Below, one piece after another: positions 22,262 through 32,568 of a stretch of DNA of 64,000 nt. This DNA comes from Cepaea nemoralis. Lineage: Eukaryota > Mollusca > Gastropoda > Stylommatophora > Helicidae. How positions within the stretch are numbered: the stretch's first letter is position 1; each line of letters starts with the position of its first letter. Below the pieces are notes generated by a model. The model did not search any database and was not told the origin of the DNA. It was given only the letters and a program-made list of their open reading frames with translations. The DNA lies in the NCBI GenBank assembly GCA_014155875.1, contig JACEFZ010026865.1, forward strand, positions 698,501-762,500. Direction: 5' to 3'. A program made the position numbers and the translations under genes.

Positions 22262-22545
22262 TCTTCTTCATCGTCTTTGTCTATTTCTTCCTCCTCCTCC
22301 TCCTCTTCCTCTTCTTCTTCTTCTTCTTCTTCTTCTTCTTCTTCCTCCTTCTCTTCTTCCTCCTCCTCCTCCTTCTTCTTCTTCTTCTTCTTCTTCTTCT
22401 TCTTCTTCTTCCTCCTCCTCTTCTTCTTCTTCTTCTTCTTCTTCTTCTTCTTCTTCTTCTTCTTCTTCTTTTTCTTTCGTTCGCTTGAAATATGCCTATA
22501 ACTGCAATGCTGTCTCTTGTATGAATTTGGAGATATAACATTCAA
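22262..22545 (-). repeat. LINE 3' tail extended into a long (GAA)n tract
   Basis: On the minus strand 22545-22480 reads cattgcagttataggcatat then ttcaagcgaacgaaagaa. This is the 3' terminus of the RNase H LINE at 52680-55690, and it continues into about 190 bp of (GAA)n/(GGA)n. Lys/Glu/Arg- or Ser-only frames here are artefacts. Confidence 0.82.
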
Positions 22546-22780
22546 GATTCGCAACTCAGCCTTGGGCACGTGTGGATTGGCACCGCAGACAGCAGATCAC
22601 ATATTCCAAGATTGCCAAAAATACGACGTATCTGGGTAAATTCTGGCTTAGAAAACAACGGTGGAAGATAAACTCTTTGGATCACTGAATAAACTAAAAA
22701 AGAGAGTGACGTTTATACAAGAGAAAAAGTTGCAAATGTAGACACATGTCAAGCGAACGAAAGAAGAAATAGCTCGGAGA
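22537..22780 (+). mobile_element. RNase H-bearing LINE, 3'-terminal fragment (plus)
   Basis: Matches 55445-55685: cacgtgtggattggcaccgc, agacagcaga.cacata, ccaagattgccaaaaatacg, gtggaagataaactct and the end caagcgaacgaaagaagaa. It starts where the minus tail at 22262-22545 begins, so two 3' ends lie 5' to 5'. Confidence 0.82.
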
Positions 22781-22920
22781 ATATCCAGACGAACTACCGT
22801 ATTTCTGTTCATCCCTCAAGACTACCAGAAAAACGTTATGACCTAACATAGTGAGGGTGATGCCTCACGTGTTTTTCTTGCTGAACTCGTCTCAGCGTCC
22901 GTCTTCTTCAACTTGATTGG

Positions 22921-23265
22921 CTATGCCTGGAGAGAGCCGGGCTGGCCCCGAGAGACTCGACCTGACGCCATACTGTTGTTGTGTTCTAAGCAATATCGTT
23001 TTGATTCTACACAGCATTTCGCCATTTCTGTACTGACATCTGAGAACCGATATGTATGGAACGTCTGTTCTGGTTGATGCGGGCGAGTCATAAGAATTTG
23101 TTCACAGATACAGCAAAGGTCAAATGGCTCCAGTTTATCGTTACTTATGGGATAATTATCTTCGAAAACAAACAGTTGATTGGTTCTGCAAATGACACGT
23201 TGAGTGGCCAAGCCAGAGGCAGTGGTAAGTTGAACATTCACGTATTAGACTATTTTAACGTTTAA
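22921..23265. other. Unassigned open region with a strong + donor
   Basis: Open on both strands (106 codons minus, about 60 plus). The plus strand has a good donor at 23224/23225 (ggcagtg|gtaagt). I recognise no domain on either strand and cannot choose between an exon and retroelement debris. Confidence 0.3.
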
Positions 23266-23599
23266 AGGACTTGTAGTCAGTAGACAAGCTTAATATTTTA
23301 CAGAGACATTGATTAAAATATCCTCTTGGTCGTTCGTCCGGAAATTTTATTTTAGACGTGATTGTGTTGTACCTGCTTACAGCAGAGCTGCGATATAGTG
23401 GCCTTTCGGCCGAAACATCCAACTTATTCGGGTGTTTGACACGGGACATTGCAGACACCTTGGGCATGGGGTTGTTTGATCGCCGTGATGAGGGCGACGT
23501 TCTGCAAAAGGCCAGCGACCTGATGAAACACGTCTAGTTTTGTGACTGCCCATAATCTAAATGAGAAAACCTCCAATTCCAATTCCAATTTTAAAAACA

Positions 23600-25330
23600 C
23601 AAATTCCAAATTCGGCCTCGTTCAACCTGCGTTTTTCAGCTGTGGTTATTGTTGAGGTCCGTGGTTTATGTGGGTTCATTCACCCTAATTCTTGTCTTGT
23701 GAGTCCTATCTCGGCGGACTGATTATTTTGGTTTATGTCTGTGGCGTCAGCCGGGGGGTAGTTCGGCTGCTATCCTTTGTGCATATTTCCTCTTGTGGTT
23801 CTCTTTGTTGGTGCAGGCTCCTCGCTCGTCTGGCTTGACTGGTTGCAGTCCTTAAAAGGACTTTTTATTTGGTATTTTTGCCTCCATTTCTGTTTATTGC
23901 CCTTAGAAGCTTTTCGATGTTATTTACCTCCTCGCGCTTTTTTCACTTTCGCGTTTAAGTTCTTGCTATCTTTCGATTGCTTCCTCTGTGGTCAGCCATG
24001 GGACGATCTCTCCGTCCTTGATATAGTACTCAATGCCGGTATCATAGTCAGAGATTATCTCCGGATATTTTATGGGTTTCCCCCTGAGTTTCTTCACCTT
24101 CTTTCCTTTTGCTTCCTGTCTCCTCATGTATTCCTCGTGCCTGAGTTCCTCTCGCCTTGCCCGTTTCTTTTCTTCTTCTATGTACTCCTCCATTTCCTCC
24201 GGTGTAGGTTCGTTTGTAAACCACTTCATGGCGTCGAAAGGTTCCTCATCCTGTCTTTCTTCGGCTGTCTGGCGGGATGTTGGTTTCCCCTTGGATGTTT
24301 CGGGCGTCGTGGTTCGGCTGCTGGTTTTATCTTGCGGCTCCGGCTCGGTTTTTTGTTGGGTTTCTTGCAGCTTCTCTGTGGTCTCTTGCATGGCTTCTGT
24401 TGGTTTGTTTTGAGTTGATTTCATTTCAGCTTTTAGCCGCTCTCTCTCCGCTTTTATGGTGCGTAGCATTTCTTCGTTTTCCTGCTTCAACGCGGTCATC
24501 TGTTCCACTTCTCGCTTGATGTTTTGCTGGATCTCCTTTATTTCCGCCAGTAGATTCTCGTTGTCGCTGGTCGGGTTAGGCGTCAGCAGTGCCTTGACTT
24601 GTTTCTTTAACTCGTCGATCTGGCTTTGTAGTTGTGCTCTTTCATCTTGCGAGATGCCCGTGGCTGTCCCGCACCTCCGCATTGCTTCCTTATATGGCGT
24701 CTTGGTGTTGATGGCGATCTTTAACACGTCTCTGTGTCTTTGGAGGTACGGACAGCCCAAGTATCTTGCTCCATGTTTGCCCAGGCAGTTGGCGCACTTT
24801 CTTTTGTTGTTGGGTGCTCGGAAGTCAGTGTCCAGCTTGGCCAGCGGACACTCCTTGAAGGCGTGGTGATCGGCGCAGTATCGACAAATTTCCGTCTTAC
24901 TGCGACATGTTGCTCTGCTGTGGCCGGCCCTCTGGCATCTGGAACATTGATTGACTCTTGGGATGAATCTCTCTGGCTGTTGTATTTTCTTGCTGATTGA
25001 TACTGTGGTCGGCATTTCGCTGCCCTCCGACGTCACCACTGCCAAGGTTGTAGGTATCTTGGAGTAGGTGAGGAGCCGCTCCGCCTTCAAGAATCGGATG
25101 TGAAGATTCTCTTCTCGTAGCCGCTGCAGGATTTCTTCATCTGTCAGCTCCACTTATATCCGCTTGACAACCCATCGGACTGTTTTTGAGTCGGTGTTCC
25201 TGGCTCTGGTGTCTTTCTCCTCCTTCTTCTCTGGAAAACCTACCCACGAAAGAATATTTATAGCATCTGTAATTCCCACATGCACATCAATTATCGCCGG
25301 TGATACAGATTTCTTGTCCTTATGTTAAGT
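23600..25330 (-). mobile_element. Non-LTR retrotransposon fragment carrying ORF1 only
   Basis: Element region inferred around the zinc-knuckle ORF1. Upstream of the open frame the coding sequence continues in frame to about 25330 across one stop (25154-25156). Downstream (23965 to 23600) no endonuclease or RT frame follows. Boundaries are not seen, so the copy is internally deleted, 3'-rearranged or a half-LINE. Confidence 0.6.
23966..25153 (-). pseudogene. LINE ORF1 (Gag-like, three zinc knuckles and coiled coil)
   Basis: 395 codons. Three CCHC-type knuckles: CSRCQRAGHSRATC (residues 70-83), CRYCADHHAFKEC (90-102) and CANCLGKHGARYLGC (120-134). Then a long charged coiled coil (about 170-280) and a Glu/Arg-rich C-terminus. 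This layout fits ORF1 proteins of jockey/I-type LINEs, which bind element RNA. A TAA three bases upstream of the apparent start interrupts a longer original frame that includes ...TDAINILSWVGFP. No RT follows on this strand. It could belong to the same family as the LINE at 52680, which is 5' truncated, but no overlap allows a test. Confidence 0.75.
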
Positions 25331-25456
25331 TATGTTATGTTATGTTGCACTATGTTGTGTTATGTTAAATTATGTTATATGTTATGCTATGCTATGTCGT
25401 TATGTTATGTTTAGTTATGTTATGTTTATTATGTTATTTTATGTTATGTTACTTTA
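25321..25456 (+). repeat. (TATGT)n microsatellite, degenerate
   Basis: Runs of ttatgttatgttatg with single-base variants. Confidence 0.92.
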
Positions 25457-25984
25457 CCTCAAACGAGGCCACAACACACTGAGCATCCTCATGCGTGCTT
25501 AGTACCCCGGTGCAACAGCGGTTATAAAGTATTTCTGCTCACTGTTCCTGTAAGAGAGAAGTATCTCTTCTCTCATTTTAGGGCAATATTGACGTGCTTG
25601 ACCAGGCTTCACTCTGAGTTTATGTAATCGGGTTAGCGTCTTCAGCAACAGTCAACCGAGTCCGTACTGCATTGAGCATAATCCGCCCTGTCCATGCTGC
25701 TTCCCGTGTGCACTGGTGATTCCTTTTGCCATCGACTAGGGGAGACTGGGGCTTTTATGGAGATATCTGTGCGCAATTATACTGATTCTTAACCAGTGTG
25801 TAGGCCAAAATCAAACCAGGCGTATTTTTTTGTGATACTAATGTAGTGGTTTTCTGTTGTCTTCCACGTCCACTTGAGATATGTATACATATATAGCTTA
25901 AAGGGCTAATAAGCGGTCGTGGGCCGACACAGGCGTTGTTCATTGACAGGAGCAGAGTTAGTGATGTCGGGCAGACATCTCCCA
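25457..25984. other. Unassigned, probably retroelement-derived
   Basis: A minus-strand acceptor-like tract (cttctctcttacag at ~25548-25561) and a donor-like gag|gtaaag (25450) enclose a segment with stops in all three frames, so it is not an exon. No other support. Confidence 0.4.
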
Positions 25985-26310
25985 TACCTGGGGTTGCATC
26001 GGGAAATGGTTAAATCGTCTGACCCGCGCTCTGAATGTCGTGGGTTCGTTCCCCAGACTGCGTCGTTCAGACCACGAGTGCATTTTCCGGAGACTCCTGT
26101 GGGTCATGGCTGGGGTCATGGCTTGAGGTCATTGCTGGGGGTCATGGTTGGGGATCATGGCTGGAGGTCATGGCTGTAGCCACGCAAGTCGTGCTTTGTG
26201 CGATGCTGTCGGCAAGCGGCGTGCAGTTCTGCAGAGAGAGCCTGAGCCAGATGAGGTAAAACCCGGTTCCGTGAAGTCCACCCTCTCGACTTTAGTGCTT
26301 GAGTATTTGT
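25985..26310 (+). mobile_element. tRNA-derived SINE, family D (plus) with internal tandem
   Basis: Head: aaatggttaaatcgtctgac and B box gtcgtgggttcgttcccc. Then four to six copies of a ~14-bp ggtcatggctgg unit. Then the family body cacgcaagtcgtgctttgtg and the tail acccggttccgtgaagtcca ending in A-rich sequence (26323-26334). The tandem is absent from the copy at 15600-15832. Confidence 0.78.
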
Positions 26311-26584
26311 ATCTCTACTTTAAAAAAAAAAAAACCTTCAGACTCTGATACCCGAGCCTTGGTTATTGACAGAAGATAGTTGGTGTCAAGGGGCAGTTGT
26401 CCCTTTAAAATACTTGTACACTCTGTGTTATTACCATGGGCGGGCTATAGGCAAGATAACCTCTTAATCTGCTGCCTTGCAGTGTGTGTTTGGTTAGATC
26501 AGACTTGGGGAATCGTTTTATTTATTCAGAGGGCAATTTGGATATTTATAACACCATTCACGGGCCATACGAAATTAACAGCTT

Positions 26585-26825
26585 AAGGATTACCCTGCTA
26601 TATTTCTTCTTTTGCTCTCTATCTTTAGCTATCCCAGCAACCCTGTCCATGTCCTTCCCATATTATTGATTTTTGTTTCTACTTCTTTTCTCCATGAGTT
26701 TTTATGTCTTCCTCTATTTCTTTTGCCATGTGGCTTCCAGACTAAGGCTTTTCTCGTGATACTATTTTCGGGTATTCCCATTGTATAGCCTCTCCAACTT
26801 AAGAATGATCCTGCTATATTTGGTC
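26585..26825 (-). mobile_element. Decayed LINE 3' fragment
   Basis: The minus translation shows a WRKEVETKINNMGRTW-like segment, the W(R)..ve.ei..mg.tW pattern at the C-terminus of many LINE endonuclease-RT proteins, amid frameshifts. Family not determined. Confidence 0.45.
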
Positions 26826-27091
26826 AATCATTTAATTAACCCACCCCTAATGTGATGGCTGGTACTGCTTCTTTTTGGTGGAGCCTGTGATGTTAACTAT
26901 TGATGATGTTGCTACTAACAACTTTTCCATTTCTGCGTCATTAAGTCTGGAGTACAGTCGACTCTTTCGATGGTATGTTTTGAACAGAACTGCTCGCAGC
27001 AGTAAGTTGTTCCCAACATAAATGCATATTTCAGTGCAGTTCCCTTCAAAATGGGAAATTCCTCATTGCTTATGTAAATTTTATAGAAGAC

Positions 27092-27186
27092 TAGCTGACC
27101 CTGCCCGGCTTCGCCCAGACCCTGGTGGGGAGCATCTCATTTAATTCATATAAGTAGTCATATAAGTTCTCGTTCCCGTTACCGAC

Positions 27187-27235
<49 letters not shown>

Positions 27236-28052
27236 GACCCGGCCCGGCATTGCCCAGCTCCTGGTGTGGAGCATCTCATTTAATTCATATAAGTAGTCAT
27301 ATAAGTTCCCGTTCCCGACTGTCTGTCTGTCTGTCTGTCTGTCTATCTGTCTGTCTGTCTGACCCGGCCCGGCATCGCCCAGCTCCTGGTGTGAAGCATC
27401 TCATTTAATTTATATAAGTAGTCATATAAGTTCCCGACTGTCTGTCTGTCTGTCTGTCTGTCTATCTGTCTGCCTGACCCTGTCCGGCTTCGCCCAGTCC
27501 CTGGTGGGGAGCATCTCATTTAATTCATATAAGTAGTCATATAAGTTCTCATTAAATTCATACAACAAAAAAAGTAACTTAAAAGAATGTCCTTCAACAC
27601 ATCATCCATTATTTTTAATGAAAACTCTTTCTAATCACCTGCATGACTACAGTAACTTCTTAAGCAAAAAAAGATGAGTTACAATGTTATGCATTGTGCA
27701 TTATTTTTATGAAAACTTTGAAAATGCCTTACAGATTGTATCATTATTTATTATAACTCATATGCCGGTACATAACTATGGACACAGAGTTTATAAATCT
27801 TTGAAAACGATGCCACAATATGACTATAAGTTATACAGAAAAGTTTTGCCCCTTGAAATAACTTTTAATGAGTTAGGTCCCCTGAGATATATGAAGTTAT
27901 AATGAAAAATGAAAAATGAAATAATATTGAGTAAGCAGGTGATTTCACACTAACAAAATATCACAGTTAGCAGCGCTAGAATGAAAGGAAGGCGTGTAGA
28001 AAATTTCATCTCAATCGGATGGGCCGTTCGCGAACAAATAAAGGACATACAT

Positions 28053-28086
<34 letters not shown>

Positions 28087-28112
28087 GGAGATTGAATTTT
28101 ATATATAAGATT
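27092..28112 (+). mobile_element. GCCCGG-headed element with four tandem heads
   Basis: Four head modules (actagctgaccctgcccggc..., each ending ataagttcccgttcccg) are separated by (CTGT)n runs at 27186-27236, 27319-27360 and 27438-27476. Then come the AT-rich body and one tail (tctcaatcggatgggccgtt cgcgaac, then (ACAG)n at 28052-28085, ending ttttatatataagat). Head amplification with a single tail is seen directly. Confidence 0.8.
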
Positions 28113-28365
28113 CTTGAATTTCCAGTCTCGCCTGCCATTGCCTTGATAAGGGAAGACGAAATCATTTTGTAGACTTCATACACCCCACAAGTTCCCATTC
28201 CCTATTTTAGAAAAGGCTAAAGAAATGAAACCTGAGACAAACCGAGGACTGTTGGTTAAAAACGCAACTGTATGTCCTCAGTACATTGAATCGGCAATTA
28301 ATAATAATCAGGTATTGTATGAGATTAAGAACAATGCTCGTCCATGGTTATCGGTTTGCACATAA

Positions 28366-28367
28366 TA

Positions 28368-28430
<63 letters not shown>

Positions 28431-28432
28431 GT
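28366..28432 (+). repeat. (GAT)n microsatellite
   Basis: About 22 GAT units. It lies 38 bp downstream, in gene sense, of the donor of the ZP exon at 28470. Confidence 0.97.
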
Positions 28433-28469
28433 GATACTTTAAGTGAGGATGTAATTGATTAACACATAC

Positions 28470-28560
28470 CCATCTTTTAAAAATGTTAAATCTGTATATC
28501 CTGCTCCGGGAGTTAGGGTGTTGTTCGCAATACACAACTGGAGTCTAAAATCGGTGAATG
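28470..28560 (-). CDS. EGF/ZP-domain membrane protein, short ZP-C exon
   Basis: 91-nt exon; acceptor ...aaactatttcag|CATTC (phase 1), donor GATGG|gtatgt (phase 2). Both phases are exactly what the exons at 31409 and 21761 require. It encodes TFTDFRLQLCIANNTLTPG then YTDLTFLKDG. This is the ZP-C strand with the lone conserved Cys, followed by the ...l.f(l/i)..dG segment that leads into CP of the next exon. It is too short to find as an isolated open frame; domain logic and phase fit justify it. Confidence 0.88.
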
Positions 28561-28799
28561 CTGAAATAGTTTACCGTGAAATTATTGCATGTATGGCTCA
28601 TCCGTATTTATAGCTATACCAAAAAAGACCAGGATCAATTGAATGGAAAGATTTTGGTTCAATAACCCCATAAACCACGTGACTAAATTTCTACTCGAAT
28701 ATATAATAAAAAATGAACAAGAAAGAAAATAAAAATGAAAATTGGTGAAGAACAGTATGGATTAATGGCAATATACACATTAAGAACACTAATATAAAT

Positions 28800-29600
28800 A
28801 TAATTAGAGATACAGAAAGATATATATTTGTGCTTCTAGATTATACCAAGGCACTTGATAAAGTAAAACGTGAACTGATTACAATGTTGGAATATATCAA
28901 CATGGATGGAAAAGATCTCAGAATAATAAAGAATAATTTACTGGAATCAGGAGCAGCAATTAAAATGGGAAATAAAAAAGGCAGTTATGAAGAAATAAAG
29001 CTAGGAGTACGACATGGACGTGTCTTGTCACTGGATTTTTTCTTCCTCTTTAGTGAAGTAATAACGAGAGAGATCAAAAAGAAGCCATAAATACTAATCG
29101 GAGATTATAATATAAACAATCTACGCTATGCAGATGGCACAGTATTGATGGCGGAAAATGCAAAAGATCTACACCAATTGTTGAACATTGTAGTATCAGA
29201 GTGTGATATGAAAGGACTCTCCTTGAATATGAAGAAAACAGTAACAATGGTGATATAAAAGAAAAAATTTGGCACCGAAATGTTAAATAGAATTAGAAGG
29301 GAAAATTATTAACCAAGTGGATAATTTTAAATACCCAGGACAATTATAACATCAGATGGAAGATACACAACAGAGATTAAGAGCAGAATATGGCAGCCAA
29401 AAGCTGTATTTCATAAAATGAAGAGTATCATATGCAATAAGTCAGTATCATTGAATGTAAGAAAGAAAGTGCTGAAATGCTATATAGAACCTATTTTACT
29501 ATATAATAGTGAATCTTGGAATGTAAGAACGAGTGCTGAAGTGCTATATAGAACTTGTTTTGCTGTAAGGCAGTGGATATTTGAATGTAAATGAACAAAT
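28800..29600 (+). mobile_element. Heavily decayed RTE-like LINE
   Basis: Recognisable RT blocks in shifting frames: LLDYTKALDKVKRE (cf. D-y-x-K-A-F-D), IKLGVRHGRVLS (cf. GVRQGCVLSP), RYADGTVLMAE (cf. YADD with D changed to G), LSLNMKKT, then repeated YIEP.LLYNSE-like segments. The catalytic motif is mutated and many stops are present. Confidence 0.75.
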
Positions 29601-29649
29601 TAGGAAGCTGGCTTGTTGAGATTTACAATGTAACTGCTGTAACGCTGGG

Positions 29650-29810
29650 AGTCAAGGATCAACACGGTTAGTTACACGCCCTTCATAGGATATTGCAATC
29701 TACCCCAGCTGTTTGTTTCCCTTTAATTTCTGAACGACCAACGCTTCATAACGTCGAAATCAACGCAAGGCGGTCAGCTTCCAAATCTCCCGTGGTTAAT
29801 TTGGAATCCT
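29650..29810 (-). mobile_element. Decayed SINE family B (minus)
   Basis: The minus strand reads gatttggaagctgaccgcct then tgcgttgatttcg...gttggtcgttcagaa, matching the body of the 20590 copy with many substitutions. Confidence 0.6.
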
Positions 29811-29834
29811 GGACTCGGGGTGTCGGGGAATTGT

Positions 29835-29975
29835 GAAACTTGTCACTTTTCCCTAAGTGCTGACTCTTTATCAGACAAGACTCTGAAGGTCACCTGGTCA
29901 GGCTTACCATCAGCATTCACGTGATCAGATCGCTGAGAATGGATGGATCGATGGTAACAGATTAGCGACCCCGGT
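29835..29975 (-). pseudogene. Decayed duplicate of the ZP exon at 31409-31554
   Basis: The minus strand carries the intron end and start of the real exon in altered form: gtcgctaatctgttaccatc ... ttctcag, then cacgtgaatgctgatggtaa (real exon: cacgtgaacgctgatggtaa). A 1-nt deletion shortly after the acceptor shifts the frame, and the similarity fades after about 80 nt. It lies in the intron after the real exon, so an exon was duplicated in tandem and died. Confidence 0.8.
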
Positions 29976-30213
29976 CATGTGTTCAATTTGCTGCTTTATT
30001 GATTAACCGCAAAAAAGATGGAAAGTTTAGTTTTACCAACACATCATCACAAAAAGATACTAAACGTTGCAGCAATAAAAGCGTCATCTGACAACAAAGA
30101 GCAATGCTAATATCTAATGTTAAACTGTGGTAAAGCTGTGAAATAGCATTGAATAGAGAAAGCAAGAGAAAATGGAAAGGTTCAGCTTTACCAAAATGCA
30201 ATAATGCGATTAC

Positions 30214-30384
30214 AAGGGGGTGGTGCCGCCTCGAGTGCTGGAGGTCCCGGGTTCAAGTCCCGGTAAGGGCCGGGATTTTTTCACGTGGACGTCTAGTAAC
30301 AAAATTTCCCCTAGCCTCTGGGTAGTGAGATCGGACGCCCGTTTGTATTGTTGCGCACGAAAAAATCCCTTGGCAGTTTTTTTT
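30214..30384 (+). mobile_element. SINE-like unit, family C
   Basis: gtcccgggttcaagtcccgg is a tRNA-type T-arm with B box, followed by aagggccgggattttttcac and a ~110-bp body ending in a T run. No A box or acceptor pairing is preserved, so not a tRNA gene. Only one copy seen. Confidence 0.5.
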
Positions 30385-30388
30385 CTTT

Positions 30389-30616
30389 CGCATATCCTTT
30401 ACAGGACATCGCTGTCAACATCAGCATCTTTCAGCTGATTGTTGATTTCTTGGCAAGATTACGCCCAGTAGTTTGTAACTGCTTTCTGAGCGACTGGCTC
30501 ATATACTCCGTAAGTTACCAACGCGGAGAGAACCGCTACCAGTTGTCACGCAAATCACGAGAGTATACGGGATCACGGAGAAAGTCGTGTAACCTCTATA
30601 CCAGGGGGATCGGCCC
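30389..30616 (-). mobile_element. SINE family A (minus)
   Basis: Full-length relative of 20211-20438; tail gcatatcctttacaggacat at 30390 and head ...ataccagggggatcgg. Confidence 0.8.
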
Positions 30617-30838
30617 TTGGCAGTTGGAAATCGAAAAAGAGTAGCATAACGGCGCTGCCCGGGCAAAATTTCGAGTTAAAAATCTACCCAAAGTATTTCA
30701 GGACCCTTGCCGTTGCTGCGGAGTTCGTGTACTGAGCTGAGATTTCCAGACTCAGCCTGAGTTAGGAGTAGAACGGAGTACTTATGGGTTACACCCGTGT
30801 GTCGTGATGTTGATCCGTCAACTAAACTAAACTAAACA

Positions 30839-30943
<105 letters not shown>

Positions 30944-31238
30944 CGAGAACCGAGAACGAACGAACGAATGAAGTTTATTTTCTAAAGGTCACAAATTGGG
31001 CACGTAGGCCAGCTTACATTCGGCCCTTCCAATCACTCATCTTTCGTACATCAGTTGTATATTGTGCATGTTACATTCACATAGAAAAAAAAAAAAAAAA
31101 ACAATGTCAAATGAATGATGTGAAAATAAACAATACATATTACCAGACAGACAGACAGGCTCGCACGCAGACATGTATACACACATAGACACTCACATGT
31201 CTACAAACATTCATACCTACATAGGCAGACAGATATAG

Positions 31239-31241
<3 letters not shown>

Positions 31242-31333
<92 letters not shown>
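31242..31333 (+). repeat. (AG)n microsatellite
   Basis: About 92 bp uninterrupted, 76 bp downstream in gene sense of the donor of the ZP exon at 31409. It appears as (CT)n in the transcript. Confidence 0.98.
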
Positions 31334-31337
<4 letters not shown>

Positions 31338-31408
31338 TGTTGCGGTAACGAAACCTTCATCAGGCAACACAGAGCTATTATAAAATAGGCCACGCCAGCG
31401 ATACTCAC

Positions 31409-31554
31409 TGCTTCCATTACTGACGGGCATGGTGAAGCTCAGGTGTATCTCATCGCCCAGGGCCACCGTCTTGGCCAGCGACTTTTGATCCGACGACAAG
31501 ACCCTGAGGGTCACCGCGTCCAGCTTACCATCAGCGTTCACGTGCTCCAGGTTG
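31409..31554 (-). CDS. EGF/ZP-domain membrane protein, exon linking ZP-N and ZP-C
   Basis: Acceptor ...cgacccatcctcag|CAACC (phase 2) and donor GGAAGCA|gtgagt (phase 1). It encodes NLEHVNADGKLDAVTLRVL, then KTVALGDEIHLSFTMPVSN. The pattern V-T-L-R-V...V-x-L-G-D-x-I-x-L-x-F is the first strand pair of ZP-C, which typically reads l-G-d-x-l-x-l. Phases join exactly to 35777 upstream and 28560 downstream. A broken copy of this exon is at 29835-29975. Confidence 0.92.
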
Positions 31555-31618
31555 CTGAGGATGGATGGGTCGACGGTAACAGGTTAGCGACCCGTGTTCT
31601 CTTGCCTGTTAGTTAGTT

Positions 31619-31845
31619 GCATATCCTTTACAGGACGTCACAGTCAACCCCAGAAGTTTTGGGCTGTTTGTGATTTCATGGCAAGTTTACTTTCAGTAGT
31701 TTGCCATTGGTTTCTGAACGATCGGCACGCGTACCTTTGTATGAAAACAAAGCAAGGTGGTCTGCTGCCAAATCGCCCACAGCTGTGTTTCGTGCGCAGT
31801 ATGCGGGAATACGAATTGCGTCCGTGACCCTTTCGCCTGGGGTCA
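31619..31845 (-). mobile_element. SINE family B (minus)
   Basis: Tail gcatatcctttacaggacgt at 31619, body gtctgctgccaaatcgccca, head with gtgtttcgtgcgcagtatgc. Inserted 64 bp upstream of the ZP exon acceptor. Confidence 0.8.
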
Positions 31846-32084
31846 TGTAAAAAGTCCAGGACTCGCCTTTGTGCGTATAGGGTGTATGGTGCTCGTCCTG
31901 TGTTTGACTAGAGCACACTTGGAATATCACGCCGTCCGCCTTCACTATCCAGAACATTTCATGGTGCCCATTTGGAGTGGTGTGGTGCTAGGCTATCGTT
32001 TTATTGACCAAACAGCACTAAGTGGCTGATGAGGCCAGATTTTGCGGATCGTATTAGTTTCCACAATATTTACCAATAGCAATA

Positions 32085-32143
32085 TTTAGGTTCACCTAGA
32101 CACCGCAAAGTACAAGAGGACCAAGATAAGATGAGATGAGATT
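32085..32143 (+). mobile_element. RTE-like LINE family B, 3' tip
   Basis: ttcacctagacaccgcaaag then tacaagaggaccaagataag and (atgag)n. The same 3' end closes the copies at 41583-41757 (+) and 62272-62660 (-). Confidence 0.75.
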
Positions 32144-32299
32144 GTCGAGGAACGCTGCATTACCATCCCAGAACACTTTTTCGGTTCACATCTGATGGAC
32201 CACTAAACTGTATTATCTACTTTTGTAAGAAGCAGGCTGTGTTATATGTTGTAAAACTCACAGTCTGATCTCTCAATGGACACGGTCTAATTGCGGCAT

Positions 32300-32568
32300 G
32301 GGAACACCCTTCAATTTGACGCCTGGACTCTTCACCAGGGGAAAATTCTGCTTGATAAGAAACCTGGGGCTGATAACATTAAAAGTGTTAAATGCCAAAC
32401 TGATAATTAAACCACACTGCAGAGCAAATATTGGCGGTCATGACATACCAGAGATTCGATATGCTGATGATACAGTATTACTCTCCACAACACAGAATGG
32501 CATAGAAAACCTAATAGCCTCAACCCAATTGAATAGTGAAAATCACAACTTATATCTTAACATTATGT
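32300..32568 (+). mobile_element. RTE-like LINE family C, upstream half of a split copy
   Basis: Open + frame with EIRYADDTVLLSTTQNGIEN then SENHNLYLNI: the catalytic YADD motif of RT and the segment just after it. It stops where the next conserved motif (K-T-K-x-M) should start; that motif is found 1.28 kb further on at 33846. Confidence 0.8.

Noticed and set aside
22921..23241. 106-codon minus frame as a ZP-gene exon
   Set aside because: No ZP or EGF motif, no fit to the exon phases, and the opposite strand carries the better donor.
25450..25561. ZP-gene exon with good acceptor (ctcttacag) and donor (gaggtaaag) on the minus strand
   Set aside because: All three frames contain stops, and the missing ZP-C segment was found at 28470-28560 with exact phase.
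28308..28535. Minus frame with poly-His
   Set aside because: Poly-His is the (GAT)n microsatellite read antisense; the real exon (28470-28560) uses a different frame.
30228..30275. tRNA gene
   Set aside because: Only a T-arm/B box is convincing; no acceptor, D or anticodon arms pair. SINE-like head.
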